The translations under genes and the position numbers were made by a program. Under the pieces are notes generated by a model that was not told where the DNA came from, did not search any database, and saw nothing but the letters and a program-made list of their open reading frames with translations. From assembly GCF_964028355.1 (NCBI RefSeq), contig NZ_OZ034761.1, positions 186,001 to 250,000 of the forward strand: DNA of 64,000 bases, in the 5' to 3' direction. The DNA is from Wolbachia endosymbiont (group B) of Gerris lacustris. Its GTDB lineage: Bacteria; Pseudomonadota; Alphaproteobacteria; Rickettsiales; Anaplasmataceae. Positions 56,643 to 64,000 of the stretch are shown here, one piece after another. Within the stretch, counting starts at the first letter, position 1. The number at the start of each line of letters is the position of its first letter.

Positions 56643-57550
56643 TGAGCCGAGACGTTAAAAGCACCATCAGGATTTACAATGCTGCTTGGCTTTTCGGTTA
56701 ATGCTCCTATAGGTACATTTTGTTCATCACCTATTCCTTCAGTTTTTACAAGATTTACAACTTTTCTCTCGTGGATTTCACTTGCTAAGTGTAGTAATAA
56801 ACTACAACCTAGTACTGTAGCAAATCCAATGAGTATTTTACTGTCTACGCAACTAGATTGATACTGTAACACCAAACCTGCTACTAATAAAATAGGAGGA
56901 AGATAATTTGAAATTTGGGAAGTAAGAATTAGATATTTAAATGCTTTACTTTTGAACATTTCATCTTTTAGCTCTTCTTGATCTAAATTTTCACTTTGTT
57001 CCCGTTGAGGATTTTGCAAATCCATAGCTTTTTTAAATAAAGAAGACATCAAATAAACAGATAAGAAAAAAGTTGTAACAGATGTTATTAGACTCGCACT
57101 AAACAAAATGCCAGGTGCGTCAGTAAAATTAGCAGCCTTATATAGCTTAAACCCCAAGTAAATATACGACACTAATGACGAGATGAGCAGTAGGATATTT
57201 ACCCGAGTAAAAACAGCATAATACTCTGCACGCTTATCATTCTGACCTTGCTGAATTGATTGTAAATACCTTTTCCATTCCTCAGGAATGATTAATCCCT
57301 GATTCTTTCCACTTAGTGGTTTAATATATTGCAAAAGTGCTGCTTTATTTCTGTTAAGGGCTTGTATTTTTTCATCGCTACCTCCTGGTTTATCTGGGTG
57401 ACACTTTATTGATAACCTTCTATAATTTTTTGCTATTATATTAGATATTTCTAAGAAGTTACGACCTTCTACTTCTTGTACTTGAATGCCTATCTCTTTA
57501 AATAAACTTTCATTATAATCATATTCTCTTTTTCTTAGCTTATAGCCCAT
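56630..57550 (-). CDS. membrane protein with N-terminal J domain
   Basis: 306 residues. The N-terminal 70 residues form a J domain with HPD at 51-53 (SIKCHPDKPGG), the site that stimulates Hsp70 ATPase. No Gly/Phe or zinc region follows. Two pairs of membrane segments lie at about 118-175 and 205-255 (RVNILLLISSLVSYIYLGF, LFSASLITSVTTFFLSVYL). A charged C-terminus ends it. The 20-residue insertion before the second helix makes it unlike canonical DnaJ. It may recruit DnaK at the membrane or act on host Hsp70. Confidence 0.8.
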   Translation of the reverse strand: MGYKLRKREYDYNESLFKEIGIQVQEVEGRNFLEISNIIAKNYRRLSIKCHPDKPGGSDEKIQALNRNKAALLQYIKPLSGKNQGLIIPEEWKRYLQSIQQGQNDKRAEYYAVFTRVNILLLISSLVSYIYLGFKLYKAANFTDAPGILFSASLITSVTTFFLSVYLMSSLFKKAMDLQNPQREQSENLDQEELKDEMFKSKAFKYLILTSQISNYLPPILLVAGLVLQYQSSCVDSKILIGFATVLGCSLLLHLASEIHERKVVNLVKTEGIGDEQNVPIGALTEKPSSIVNPDGAFNVSAHQVG

Positions 57551-58222
57551 GTCTCCACCTCATAAATTAACTAACTATTAATACTTTATAATATATAAAT
57601 TTCCAAATCATGTTAATCATTTCATTCATGCTTATTGTATGAATTATTTCTTTCACGACTACCATGACAAGTGTATGAAAGTTATCATTTAGTGCATAAT
57701 AGTGCTTCAATGTTTAGGGTTAAAGTTTTCATTGGTCATTTGAGTTACTCAAATCCAATTCATGCCAGTTCTATCTATCTTGTCATTTAAGTAGCCCTTT
57801 TTATGTAATCCCAGTACTGGTATCCAGAACAGGTAAGTAAGAAGCACTGGAATGACATCTCTATAGGACTTCTAACTAATCAAAATATCAAGAAATTTAC
57901 CAAGCAAAAAAAGGCAAAAGAATCCCCCAGTAGTGAGTTTTGACCCTATAATAATTTAAATTGATAATGTGCTAACGCTTATTTTAAGCGCGATTTGGCT
58001 GAATGTAGAAAAAATTTAAAAGACATGCAGCCGCTATAATTTTTATGTAATTTGCCAATAAATATCTGAGTTTTTTACTGAATTTTGCTGTTAAATCCGC
58101 GGAGATTAAAAACAAGGATAAATACTCTTGCTATCATAGCAAGGGGGATGGCGTAATTTGTCAAGTTAAATAAGCTAACTTATTAACATGTAATAATTAG
58201 GCAGCTATTGCAGATTGAATGT
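57551..58222. other. 672-bp repeat-rich gap
   Basis: Contains a palindromic element (57780-57859, arms TGTCATTTAAGTAG and a second CACTGGAATGACATC half) and module copy D (57881-58166). No credible gene. Confidence 0.7.
57881..58166 (+). repeat. ~250-bp intergenic module, copy D
   Basis: Closest to copies A and C. It has the GACCCTATAATAATTTAAATTG segment of C, the CGCTTATTTTAAGCG hairpin, the GGCTGAATGT...ACATGCAGCC stem, and the CCGCGGAGATTAAAAACAAG box of A. It ends TTGCTATCATAGCAAG, a small perfect inverted pair, and TTTGTCAAG. Confidence 0.8.
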
Positions 58223-58696
58223 TCAAATGATCACTAGCTTTGAGGTTTTGGTTTCATCTATTTGCGGCTGACTAATCATAGTTCGAATGAAATTGGTTGC
58301 CATAAAGGTACAACCTAGAATAAAAAAAGCAACGGAAATAAAGGGGATAATAGGAAATTCAAGAGGTAATATAGATGTAATTCCTCCTATTAAAAATGAA
58401 ACGTTAGATGTAATGTTGAGGCAGATCTTCATTAATTTATCTTGCCAAGAGGTATCGAGTTGCTTATTAAGGCCACACTGCCTAAAATGATCAGTTAATG
58501 ACCATATATTTAAAGCAAGCGAAAGTGCACTTAGCATAGTGCTGACAATAGTAAAATACAAGCTTAAGGAAGAAATATTTAGGGCTAATGCTGCTATGTA
58601 CCCACTCAAAGAAGCAATAGATAGTGCAGTAACTAAGCGTTTTGAATAAGTTCGTATTTTTTTTCTGTAAATAAGCCCCTCTTTCTCATAACTCAT
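58223..58696 (-). CDS. hypothetical four-helix membrane protein, 157 aa
   Basis: Unrecognised. Four hydrophobic segments at about 22-44, 46-68, 92-112 and 116-140 (for example ALSIASLSGYIAALALNISSL and IIPFISVAFFILGCTFMA). N-terminal 20 residues are basic. A soluble loop (FRQCGLNKQLDTSWQDKLMK) lies between helices 2 and 3. It resembles in size and topology the membrane half of the J-domain protein upstream, but no clear sequence relation is seen. It lies beside tRNA-Leu. Confidence 0.65.
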   Translation of the reverse strand: MSYEKEGLIYRKKIRTYSKRLVTALSIASLSGYIAALALNISSLSLYFTIVSTMLSALSLALNIWSLTDHFRQCGLNKQLDTSWQDKLMKICLNITSNVSFLIGGITSILPLEFPIIPFISVAFFILGCTFMATNFIRTMISQPQIDETKTSKLVII

Positions 58697-58757
58697 AAAC
58701 TTAACAGTAAATACATATTATATCATAACATTAATTGACTTGAAAATCAATATAGAG

Positions 58758-58842
58758 TGCCCGGGAGAAGACTTGAACTTCCACAACTTGAAAAGTTACT
58801 AGCACCTGAAGCTAGCGCGTCTACCAATTCCGCCACCCGGGC
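58758..58842 (-). tRNA. tRNA-Leu (anticodon CAG)
   Basis: The complement starts GCCCGGGTGGCGGAATTGGT, has anticodon stem CTAGC/GCTAG with loop TTCAGGT (anticodon CAG), a long variable arm typical of class II tRNAs, T-loop AGTTCAAGTCT and acceptor CCCGGGC plus A. It totals 85 nt; CCA is not encoded. Confidence 0.95.
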
Positions 58843-58904
58843 TTTTTGTGATTTACTATGTTAAAATAAAATAATATACTCAAATAGTTTTTAGCTCAAA
58901 GGTA

Positions 58905-60335
58905 ATGCCAAATCTAGATCAAATATTTTTTGCTCAAAACAATGTTAATATTAATAATGTACATAAAATAGTCAACAACGCTTTGAGCAATAGTGATGGT
59001 GGTGAGCTATTTTTAGAGTTTTGCCAATCAGAATCCCTAGTTTTTGATGATAATATATTAAAACATATGGATTTAAATATCAGAAGAGGATTTGGTCTAA
59101 GGTCTTTTTGTGAAGATAGTACGTCTTTTGTTTGCTCTTCTGAGATTAGCGAAAAAGAAATTAGTAAAGCTGCTTCCATGGTGAAAAGTTCAGCATCTTT
59201 AAGCAAAACAAATTCAGTAAACTTAAATGAGGAGGCAAAAAGCCTGTATTCAACGATTAATCCCATAAATGAAATGGACCTGAGCTCAAAGATTAAACTA
59301 CTTAATGAGGTTAATGAGTATTTAAGGTCGAAGAATAATTGCGTGAAGCAGGTAAAAATAACTCTAAATGGAGAATGGCAAGTTGTACAAATAATAAAAG
59401 ATGATCACAGGTTAAGCGATATTAGGCCTTTGGTACGTTTTAATGTACTAGTCATCGTAGAGAAAAATGGCCGAGCTGAGAGAGGTTCTGCAGGGCACGG
59501 TGGGAGAGACTCTTATAGTAAATTTGTTTCTGAGAAGAAGTGGAAAGAAGTTGCAAACCAAGCGTTAGAGCAAGCGCTAGTAAATCTTGAGGCAATTCCA
59601 GCTCCGGCTGGAGAGATGACAGTTGTTTTAGGTTCAGGTTGGCCAGGGATATTATTGCATGAAGCTGTAGGTCATGGACTTGAGGGTGATTTTAACCGTA
59701 AAGGAATCTCGGCATTTTCAAATTCTATGGGTAAACAAGTGGCAGCCAGTAACATTACTGTAGTTGATGATGGAACTCTACCTAATTTGCGTGGCTCTAT
59801 TAGCATAGACGATGAGGGTACTTCACCTGTCTATAATGTGCTGATAGAAGATGGAATTCTCAAAGGATATATGCAAGATCACATGAACGCCAAACTTATG
59901 GGTGTAAATCCAACAGGTAATGGTAGAAGGGAAAGTTATGAAGAAGTTACTATGCCACGCATGACAAACACCTATATGTTGCCAGGAAAATATACACCAG
60001 GAGAAATAATATCCAGCGTAAAGAGAGGCTTATATGCAGTAAATTTTGGTGGTGGACAAGTTGATATAACATCAGGAAAATTTGTTTTCTCATCTTCGGA
60101 AGCTTATCTAATAGAAAATGGTAAAATTACACAGCCAGTTAAAGGAGCAACACTCATTGGTGACGGTCCAACAGTGTTGAAAAAAGTATCAATGATTGGT
60201 AATGATCTAAAGTTAGATCCTGGTGTTGGTACGTGCTCAAAAGACGGACAAAATGTGCCTGTTGGAGTTGGTCAGCCAACACTCAAGGTCGATGCAATAA
60301 CTGTTGGTGGAACTGAATATGTAGATAAGGGCTAA
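58905..60335 (+). CDS. tldD: TldD metalloprotease
   Basis: TldD works with TldE (PmbA) to cleave peptides. The zinc motif HEAVGHGLEGD is at residues 252-262. GGGQVDITSGKFVFSSSEAYLIENGKITQPVKGATLIGDG parts and the C-terminal GVGQPTLKVDAITVGG are conserved. Length is 476. It stands alone after the tRNA; pmbA is not in this window. Confidence 0.95.
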   Translation: MPNLDQIFFAQNNVNINNVHKIVNNALSNSDGGELFLEFCQSESLVFDDNILKHMDLNIRRGFGLRSFCEDSTSFVCSSEISEKEISKAASMVKSSASLSKTNSVNLNEEAKSLYSTINPINEMDLSSKIKLLNEVNEYLRSKNNCVKQVKITLNGEWQVVQIIKDDHRLSDIRPLVRFNVLVIVEKNGRAERGSAGHGGRDSYSKFVSEKKWKEVANQALEQALVNLEAIPAPAGEMTVVLGSGWPGILLHEAVGHGLEGDFNRKGISAFSNSMGKQVAASNITVVDDGTLPNLRGSISIDDEGTSPVYNVLIEDGILKGYMQDHMNAKLMGVNPTGNGRRESYEEVTMPRMTNTYMLPGKYTPGEIISSVKRGLYAVNFGGGQVDITSGKFVFSSSEAYLIENGKITQPVKGATLIGDGPTVLKKVSMIGNDLKLDPGVGTCSKDGQNVPVGVGQPTLKVDAITVGGTEYVDKG

Positions 60336-60410
60336 GCGAACTCTAGCTCATGCTGTACAATTGTACAAACATTGTAACCATTATTCAAGTAGCTCATAGA
60401 GATGCAAAAA

Positions 60411-60665
60411 CTACTTAACGAATTTCCCTGCCTTCCTTGCCATAACGTGTATAACAATCTCACAAAAAATAATATCATAGAATTCAATAGGTAATCTTAA
60501 AAAATCCCTAAGGAAAGTAAAATGCTGTTTAAATAGGCTGATATAGATGGTTTTACGATATAATAAAATTATTATAAACAAGAACTTATAAACTCTTGCA
60601 AATGAATTTGTGAGTTTAGCGGTGTTAGGAATACCTGGCTCTTTTATGTGGATTGATATTCTCAA
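60411..60665 (-). other. possible small membrane ORF, doubtful
   Basis: An 84-codon frame with a TTG start containing one hydrophobic stretch (FLFIIILLYRKTIYISLF) and a basic end. It overlaps the tail of the repeat pseudogene by 41 bases and continues its direction, so it may be the former C-terminal part of that gene in another frame. There is no ribosome site. Confidence 0.3.
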
Positions 60666-61830
60666 TAACCCGCTCTAGAGATAGATTATATAATTTTGAC
60701 ATAGGTTCTTGGCATGTGATATTTTTCTCGAATATAGAGAATGGTATAAATGACTTTATATCTATATTCAGCTCTAGGGGAAGATCTTCAATGTTTACGT
60801 TCATCCCTGATAAAGGGTATTCTATGTCCATGTGCAGCTTTGGGGGAAGGTATTCAATTATATCTGTGTAGACATTCTTGTTGTTACTCAAGTAATCGAT
60901 ATCAATATCTGTGACTTTACCGACTATATTCGTGATTTTACCAGCTATACGCAGAGGTATGGCAAGCTTCAAATTCTGCCTTACATGAGGGTCAACATTT
61001 CCAAATATACTTATAAGACTCCCATCAGTAACATTACTAATTATTGCCTTTAGCCTTTCATTATTGATAGAACTAATGTGTTTAACAGCATTCTGATCTT
61101 CTAATAATTCTAGAACCCTTGTGCTACTCAATCTTTCGTTATTAAGTACAAGTCGAAATTTTTCAGCATCAATAGAATTGATTTGATCAAATCAATTCTG
61201 ATCTTCTAGTAATCTCATAACCATGGGATTATCAAATTTATTACTACTGAGTATAAGTTCAAGTTTTTTCTAATCAATAGAATTGCTTCGTTCGAATAAA
61301 CTTTGGTCTTCTAGTACTTTTATAATATCTCTAAAACTAAACTTATTAAATATGAGTTCTAATTTTTCAGGAACAATCAAATTGATGTGATCAACAACTT
61401 TCCAATTTTCTAGTAATTCTATAATATCCTTATAATTAAACCTCTTAAATATAAGGTTAGATTTTTTAGGAGCAATCAAATTGATGAGATCAACAACTTC
61501 CTGATTTTTTAGTAGTTCTATAGTATCTACGCAATTGAGCTTATCATTATAAAATATGAGTCGAAATTTTTCAATGTTAAAAGCAATGATGTTCTCAACA
61601 ACTTCCTGGTTTTTTAGTAGTGTTATAATATCGCTAAAAAGAAACTTATTATCACAAAGCATAAATCGAAGTTTTTCATAATCAATAAAATTGATGTGCT
61701 TAACAATCTCTTGATTTTCTAATAATCTTGTCACTGCTACTAGTATACTGTCCACTATTAAATTTCTTGCTATTATGAATGAGTTTCAATTTTTCATAAT
61801 CAATAAAATTTAGGTACTCAACAACTTTTT
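60625..61830 (-). pseudogene. helical-repeat protein gene, 3' part, several stops
   Basis: On the minus strand the segment encodes at least seven repeats of 33-35 residues with the pattern F-x-x-x-D-I-I-x-L-L-x-N-Q-x-V-V-x-x-I-N, then x-E-K-L-x-L-I. Examples start FNYKDIIELLENWKVVDHIN and FSFRDIIKVLEDQ. A frameshift near 61760 and stops at 61270 (SNSID-stop) and about 61197 (EDQN-stop) break it. A non-repeat C-terminal domain (VRQNLKLAIPLRIAGKIT) ends at 60625. The frame continues on the other side of IS256. Confidence 0.8.
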
Positions 61831-61838
61831 GATTTCCT

Positions 61839-63175
61839 GGGAACGTTCAAAAAAGTGTGTCAAACCGCATTTTCAATTCAACTCAATTTTTAACCTGCCA
61901 GGAAAAAAGATATCAAGTTGAGACATAGTTAAAGCCCAGTTAGGCAAAGCAGTAATCCACTTTTGCTCTACCTTTTTTATAGCACAATATACCTGTTTGT
62001 ACAAGGCATTTGTACTGGTAAATGAACCTTTAGTTTTAGTAAATTTTCTGATCTGTCTATGCAACCCCTCAATTGGATTGGTGGTGTAAATCATCTTCCT
62101 AACTGGCCCAGAATACTTAAAATAACTAGATAAATTTTCCCAATTGTTTTGCCACGATTTTGTAACTAAGGGATATTTTTCACTCCATTTTTCTTCCAGC
62201 TCAAGCAAATAATTCTCAGCGATTTCTTTACTTGAAGCACGATATATTTTTTTCAAATCATTCATGAAAACTTTTACATCTTTGCTAGATACATATTTCA
62301 GTGAATTCCTTATCTGATGCACTATACATAGCTGTACTTCTGCTTTAGGAAATACACTATTTATAGCTGTAGGAAAGCTTTTTAGTCCATCAATGCAGGC
62401 AATTAAAATATCTTCTACTCCTCTTTCTTTGAGGTCATTTAGAACTCCCAACCAGAAGTTAGCTCCCTCACTTTCAGCCAAATAAAAACCTAATACTTCT
62501 TTTCTGCCATTTTGATTTATACCCAATATATTATACATGCATTTACTTACGCAATGTCCGTCCTCCTTGACCTTAAAAAACATGCCATCCATGAACACTA
62601 TTGGATACACTGATTGCAGTGGACGGCTGCGCCATTCATTGATTATTGGTAGCAATTTACCAGTAATACTGGATATCTCTGCTGCTGATATTTTATGGTC
62701 ATATATTTCCTCAACGTGTGAAGCTATGTCTCTGTATCCCATGCCACTGGCGTATGTACTTAAGACCTTTGCTTCAAGTTCTGGATGTAGGCTCGTTTGC
62801 CTTTTTTTGACTATTTGCGGTTCAAAGTTTCCCTCCCTATCTCTTGGTGTTAGCAGCTCAAATGAACCTGCACTCGTGCGTAAAGTTTTTGCATTTCTCC
62901 CATTTCTTCGGTTATTTTCTTCACTTTTAGCTGACATGTGGCTTTCTATTTCACCTTCCAGACTTGCCTCTAGCAACCTTTTTATAAACGGTGTTAATGC
63001 TCCATCTCTTCCTGTCAATGGTCTTCCTTCTCGTATAGATGACAGGATATTTGTTTCTAATTCTTTATAATCTACCAACCCATTAGTTCTATTTGCTTGA
63101 CTCATATCAAACCTCCATTTTTTATATCAATTTATTACTTTTTTTTCGGTTTGACACACTTTTTTGAACGTTCCC
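61839..63175 (-). mobile_element. IS256-family element, intact, with 8-bp target duplication
   Basis: 1337 bp. The two ends are perfect 29-bp inverted repeats (GGGAACGTTCAAAAAAGTGT and onward to CAAACCG). Direct repeats GATTTCCT lie at 61831-61838 and 63176-63183, the 8-bp duplication typical of IS256. It was inserted into the repeat gene between codons for LLGN and QKVVEYLN. It looks recent. Confidence 0.96.
61873..63105 (-). CDS. IS256-family (mutator type) transposase
   Basis: 410 residues, complete. The DDE region holds VYPIVFMDGMFFKV (first Asp), ILIACIDGLKSFPTAI (second Asp) and the C-terminal IYTTNPIEGLHRQIRKFTK with the Glu, all diagnostic of the mutator class. Start MSQANRTNGLVDYKELE has a GGAGG-like site upstream. 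It is likely active. Confidence 0.96.
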   Translation of the reverse strand: MSQANRTNGLVDYKELETNILSSIREGRPLTGRDGALTPFIKRLLEASLEGEIESHMSAKSEENNRRNGRNAKTLRTSAGSFELLTPRDREGNFEPQIVKKRQTSLHPELEAKVLSTYASGMGYRDIASHVEEIYDHKISAAEISSITGKLLPIINEWRSRPLQSVYPIVFMDGMFFKVKEDGHCVSKCMYNILGINQNGRKEVLGFYLAESEGANFWLGVLNDLKERGVEDILIACIDGLKSFPTAINSVFPKAEVQLCIVHQIRNSLKYVSSKDVKVFMNDLKKIYRASSKEIAENYLLELEEKWSEKYPLVTKSWQNNWENLSSYFKYSGPVRKMIYTTNPIEGLHRQIRKFTKTKGSFTSTNALYKQVYCAIKKVEQKWITALPNWALTMSQLDIFFPGRLKIELN

Positions 63176-63818
63176 GATTTCCTAGTAACTTCATAATATC
63201 TTCACCACTAAACTTATTACTTTTAAGCATGAGTTGAAGCTTTTTATCACCAATAGATTTAACTTTATCAGATAAACTTTGATCTTTTAGTAATTCTGTA
63301 GCATGTTTATCACTAAGCTTACCACTCTCAACCATAATGCGTTGAACAAGACGAATACTAGCAATAGTATCTTTATTTGCTATTGGTATTTCCACACCTG
63401 CGTAGTTATCAAACTGACTATCACCAAGTATGCATTTACGTTTTTCATCATCAGTATCAGTTTTTTCATCTTCATCGCAATCAAAATTATCATAATATCC
63501 ATAATCTTCTTCATTTTCCTCGTCATCACTACTTTCAAGTTTATAATCACTATTGCAAGTATCTTTTAGTACTTCTAGGATATTGCGCTCTGAAGTCGCA
63601 TCACTTAATATGGATCTAAACAGTTCATCATCGTAATTATTGATGCTATCAACAATGTCCTCATCTGATAGTAATTCTTCAATACCTTTATAACTAAACT
63701 TACTGTTATACCTGCATATGATTTCAAGTTTACTATAGTTCATCGAATTGATGCTATCAACAATTCTCTGACTTGATAGTAATCTTGCGTTACAAGCCTT
63801 GTAACTGTTATATATCAA
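63176..63818 (-). pseudogene. helical-repeat protein gene, 5' part, cut by IS256
   Basis: The frame encodes two and a half N-terminal repeats (ARLLSSQRIVDSINSMNYSKL, FSYKGIEELLSDEDIVDSIN and SERNILEVLKD), then an acidic linker (ESSDDEENEEDYGYYDNF), then two repeats (LSDKHATELLKDQSLSD and FSGEDIMKLLGN) before entering IS256. Removing the element and one GATTTCCT copy joins LLGN to QKVVEYLNFIDYEKL in the same frame, proving that both parts were one gene. Total repeats: at least 11. Confidence 0.82.
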
Positions 63819-63885
63819 TTGAAAGTTTTTTATTGTTTTTTATCAGGGCTTCTACTGTTTCTTTATAGCCGTTTCTAGCTGCTAA
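63808..63885 (-). pseudogene. ankyrin-repeat fragment next to the helical-repeat gene
   Basis: The frame LAARNGYKETVEALIKNN reads as the core of one ankyrin repeat, then stops at 63808. Its beginning is cut by IS630 copy 4. Its tail overlaps the first codons of the helical-repeat frame by 11 bases in another frame, so either two genes meet here or one ankyrin plus repeat protein has been frameshifted. Confidence 0.55.
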
Positions 63886-64000
63886 TACCAACTCTCATTA
63901 TTAATGAACCAAATAAGAAGCATTGCAGAGTTGTTTAGCCGTGGAAGGGGAAAGAGAGGTAATAAATTTACACAAAGCGCTCTCAAGCAGAACAATTGTA
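63886..64000 (-). mobile_element. IS630-family element, copy 4, right end only in window
   Basis: From the TA at 63886-63887 the sequence matches the right end of copies 1 and 2 in reverse (CCAACTCTCATTATTAATGA), including the last codons of the transposase and the GGCTAAAC form. The rest lies beyond the window. It interrupts the ankyrin fragment. Confidence 0.92.

Noticed and set aside
60625..63885. Calling the repeat gene a true TALE-like protein
   Set aside because: The similarity is limited to repeat length and a few positions of the first helix; the diagnostic GG loop of TALE repeats is absent, so only the general helical-repeat description is justified.

Overview
The window is a piece of a Wolbachia chromosome (Rickettsiales, Anaplasmataceae). 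The decisive marker is wsp, the Wolbachia major surface antigen, at 48.1-48.8 kb on the minus strand. Supporting signs are the low GC content, housekeeping genes scattered singly instead of in large operons, a VirB2-like pilin gene, abundant insertion sequences, and the short palindromic repeats typical of this genus, some lying inside genes. The window shows an arthropod-type, IS-rich strain. I cannot assign a supergroup from sequence alone.

Layout. 0-1.7 kb: an IS256-family remnant has cut off the 5' end of an aminoglycoside-phosphotransferase-like gene that is GC-rich for this genome. 2-12 kb: lpdA, murG, gshB, bcp, recF, lysC, a CPA2 cation antiporter, a redoxin gene and tmk. 12-13.6 kb: an IS630 copy sits in a decayed membrane-protein gene. 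14-24.8 kb: initiator tRNA, frameshifted comEC, a coiled-coil membrane protein, rluD, dgkA, carB, a short-chain dehydrogenase and a YihY/BrkB protein. 24.8-26.1 kb: a VirB2-like gene followed by a repeat-rich gap. 26-35.5 kb: purF, an unknown gene, coq7, a second IS630, a family-4-like uracil-DNA glycosylase, def, ftsA, a MazG-like remnant and map. 35.5-38.4 kb: an IS cluster of two inverted IS5 copies flanking a truncated IS630. 38.4-60.3 kb: MFS transporter, rsmH, an NDUFS4-like protein, rplY-pth, recA, truA, dnaN, IalB-like, rpoH, wsp, ybaB-dnaX, a GST, an O-methyltransferase, a DsbA-like oxidoreductase, a COQ10/RatA-like gene, mlaC-folC, a J-domain membrane protein, tRNA-Leu and tldD. 60.4-64 kb: a decayed gene made of 33-35-residue helical repeats, broken by an intact IS256 copy with an 8-bp target duplication. 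An ankyrin fragment precedes it and is itself cut by another IS630.

Functional themes. Several genes serve cell-envelope and lipid II metabolism (murG, lysC, ftsA, rsmH, dgkA, mlaC). Others serve DNA replication and repair (dnaN, dnaX, recA, recF, udg), respiration and ubiquinone (lpdA, coq7, COQ10-like, NDUFS4-like), redox and glutathione (gshB, bcp, redoxin, GST, DsbA-like), and nucleotide synthesis (carB, purF, tmk). Host-interaction candidates are Wsp, the VirB2-like pilin, the IalB-like protein, the coiled-coil and J-domain membrane proteins, and the helical-repeat/ankyrin pseudogene.

The least explained features are four things. The first is a roughly 250-bp intergenic module present in four or five copies with a conserved stem-loop. 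The second is palindromic elements read in frame inside carB and dnaX. The third is the helical-repeat gene at the right end. The fourth is a duplicated ribosome-binding leader just after the VirB2-like gene.
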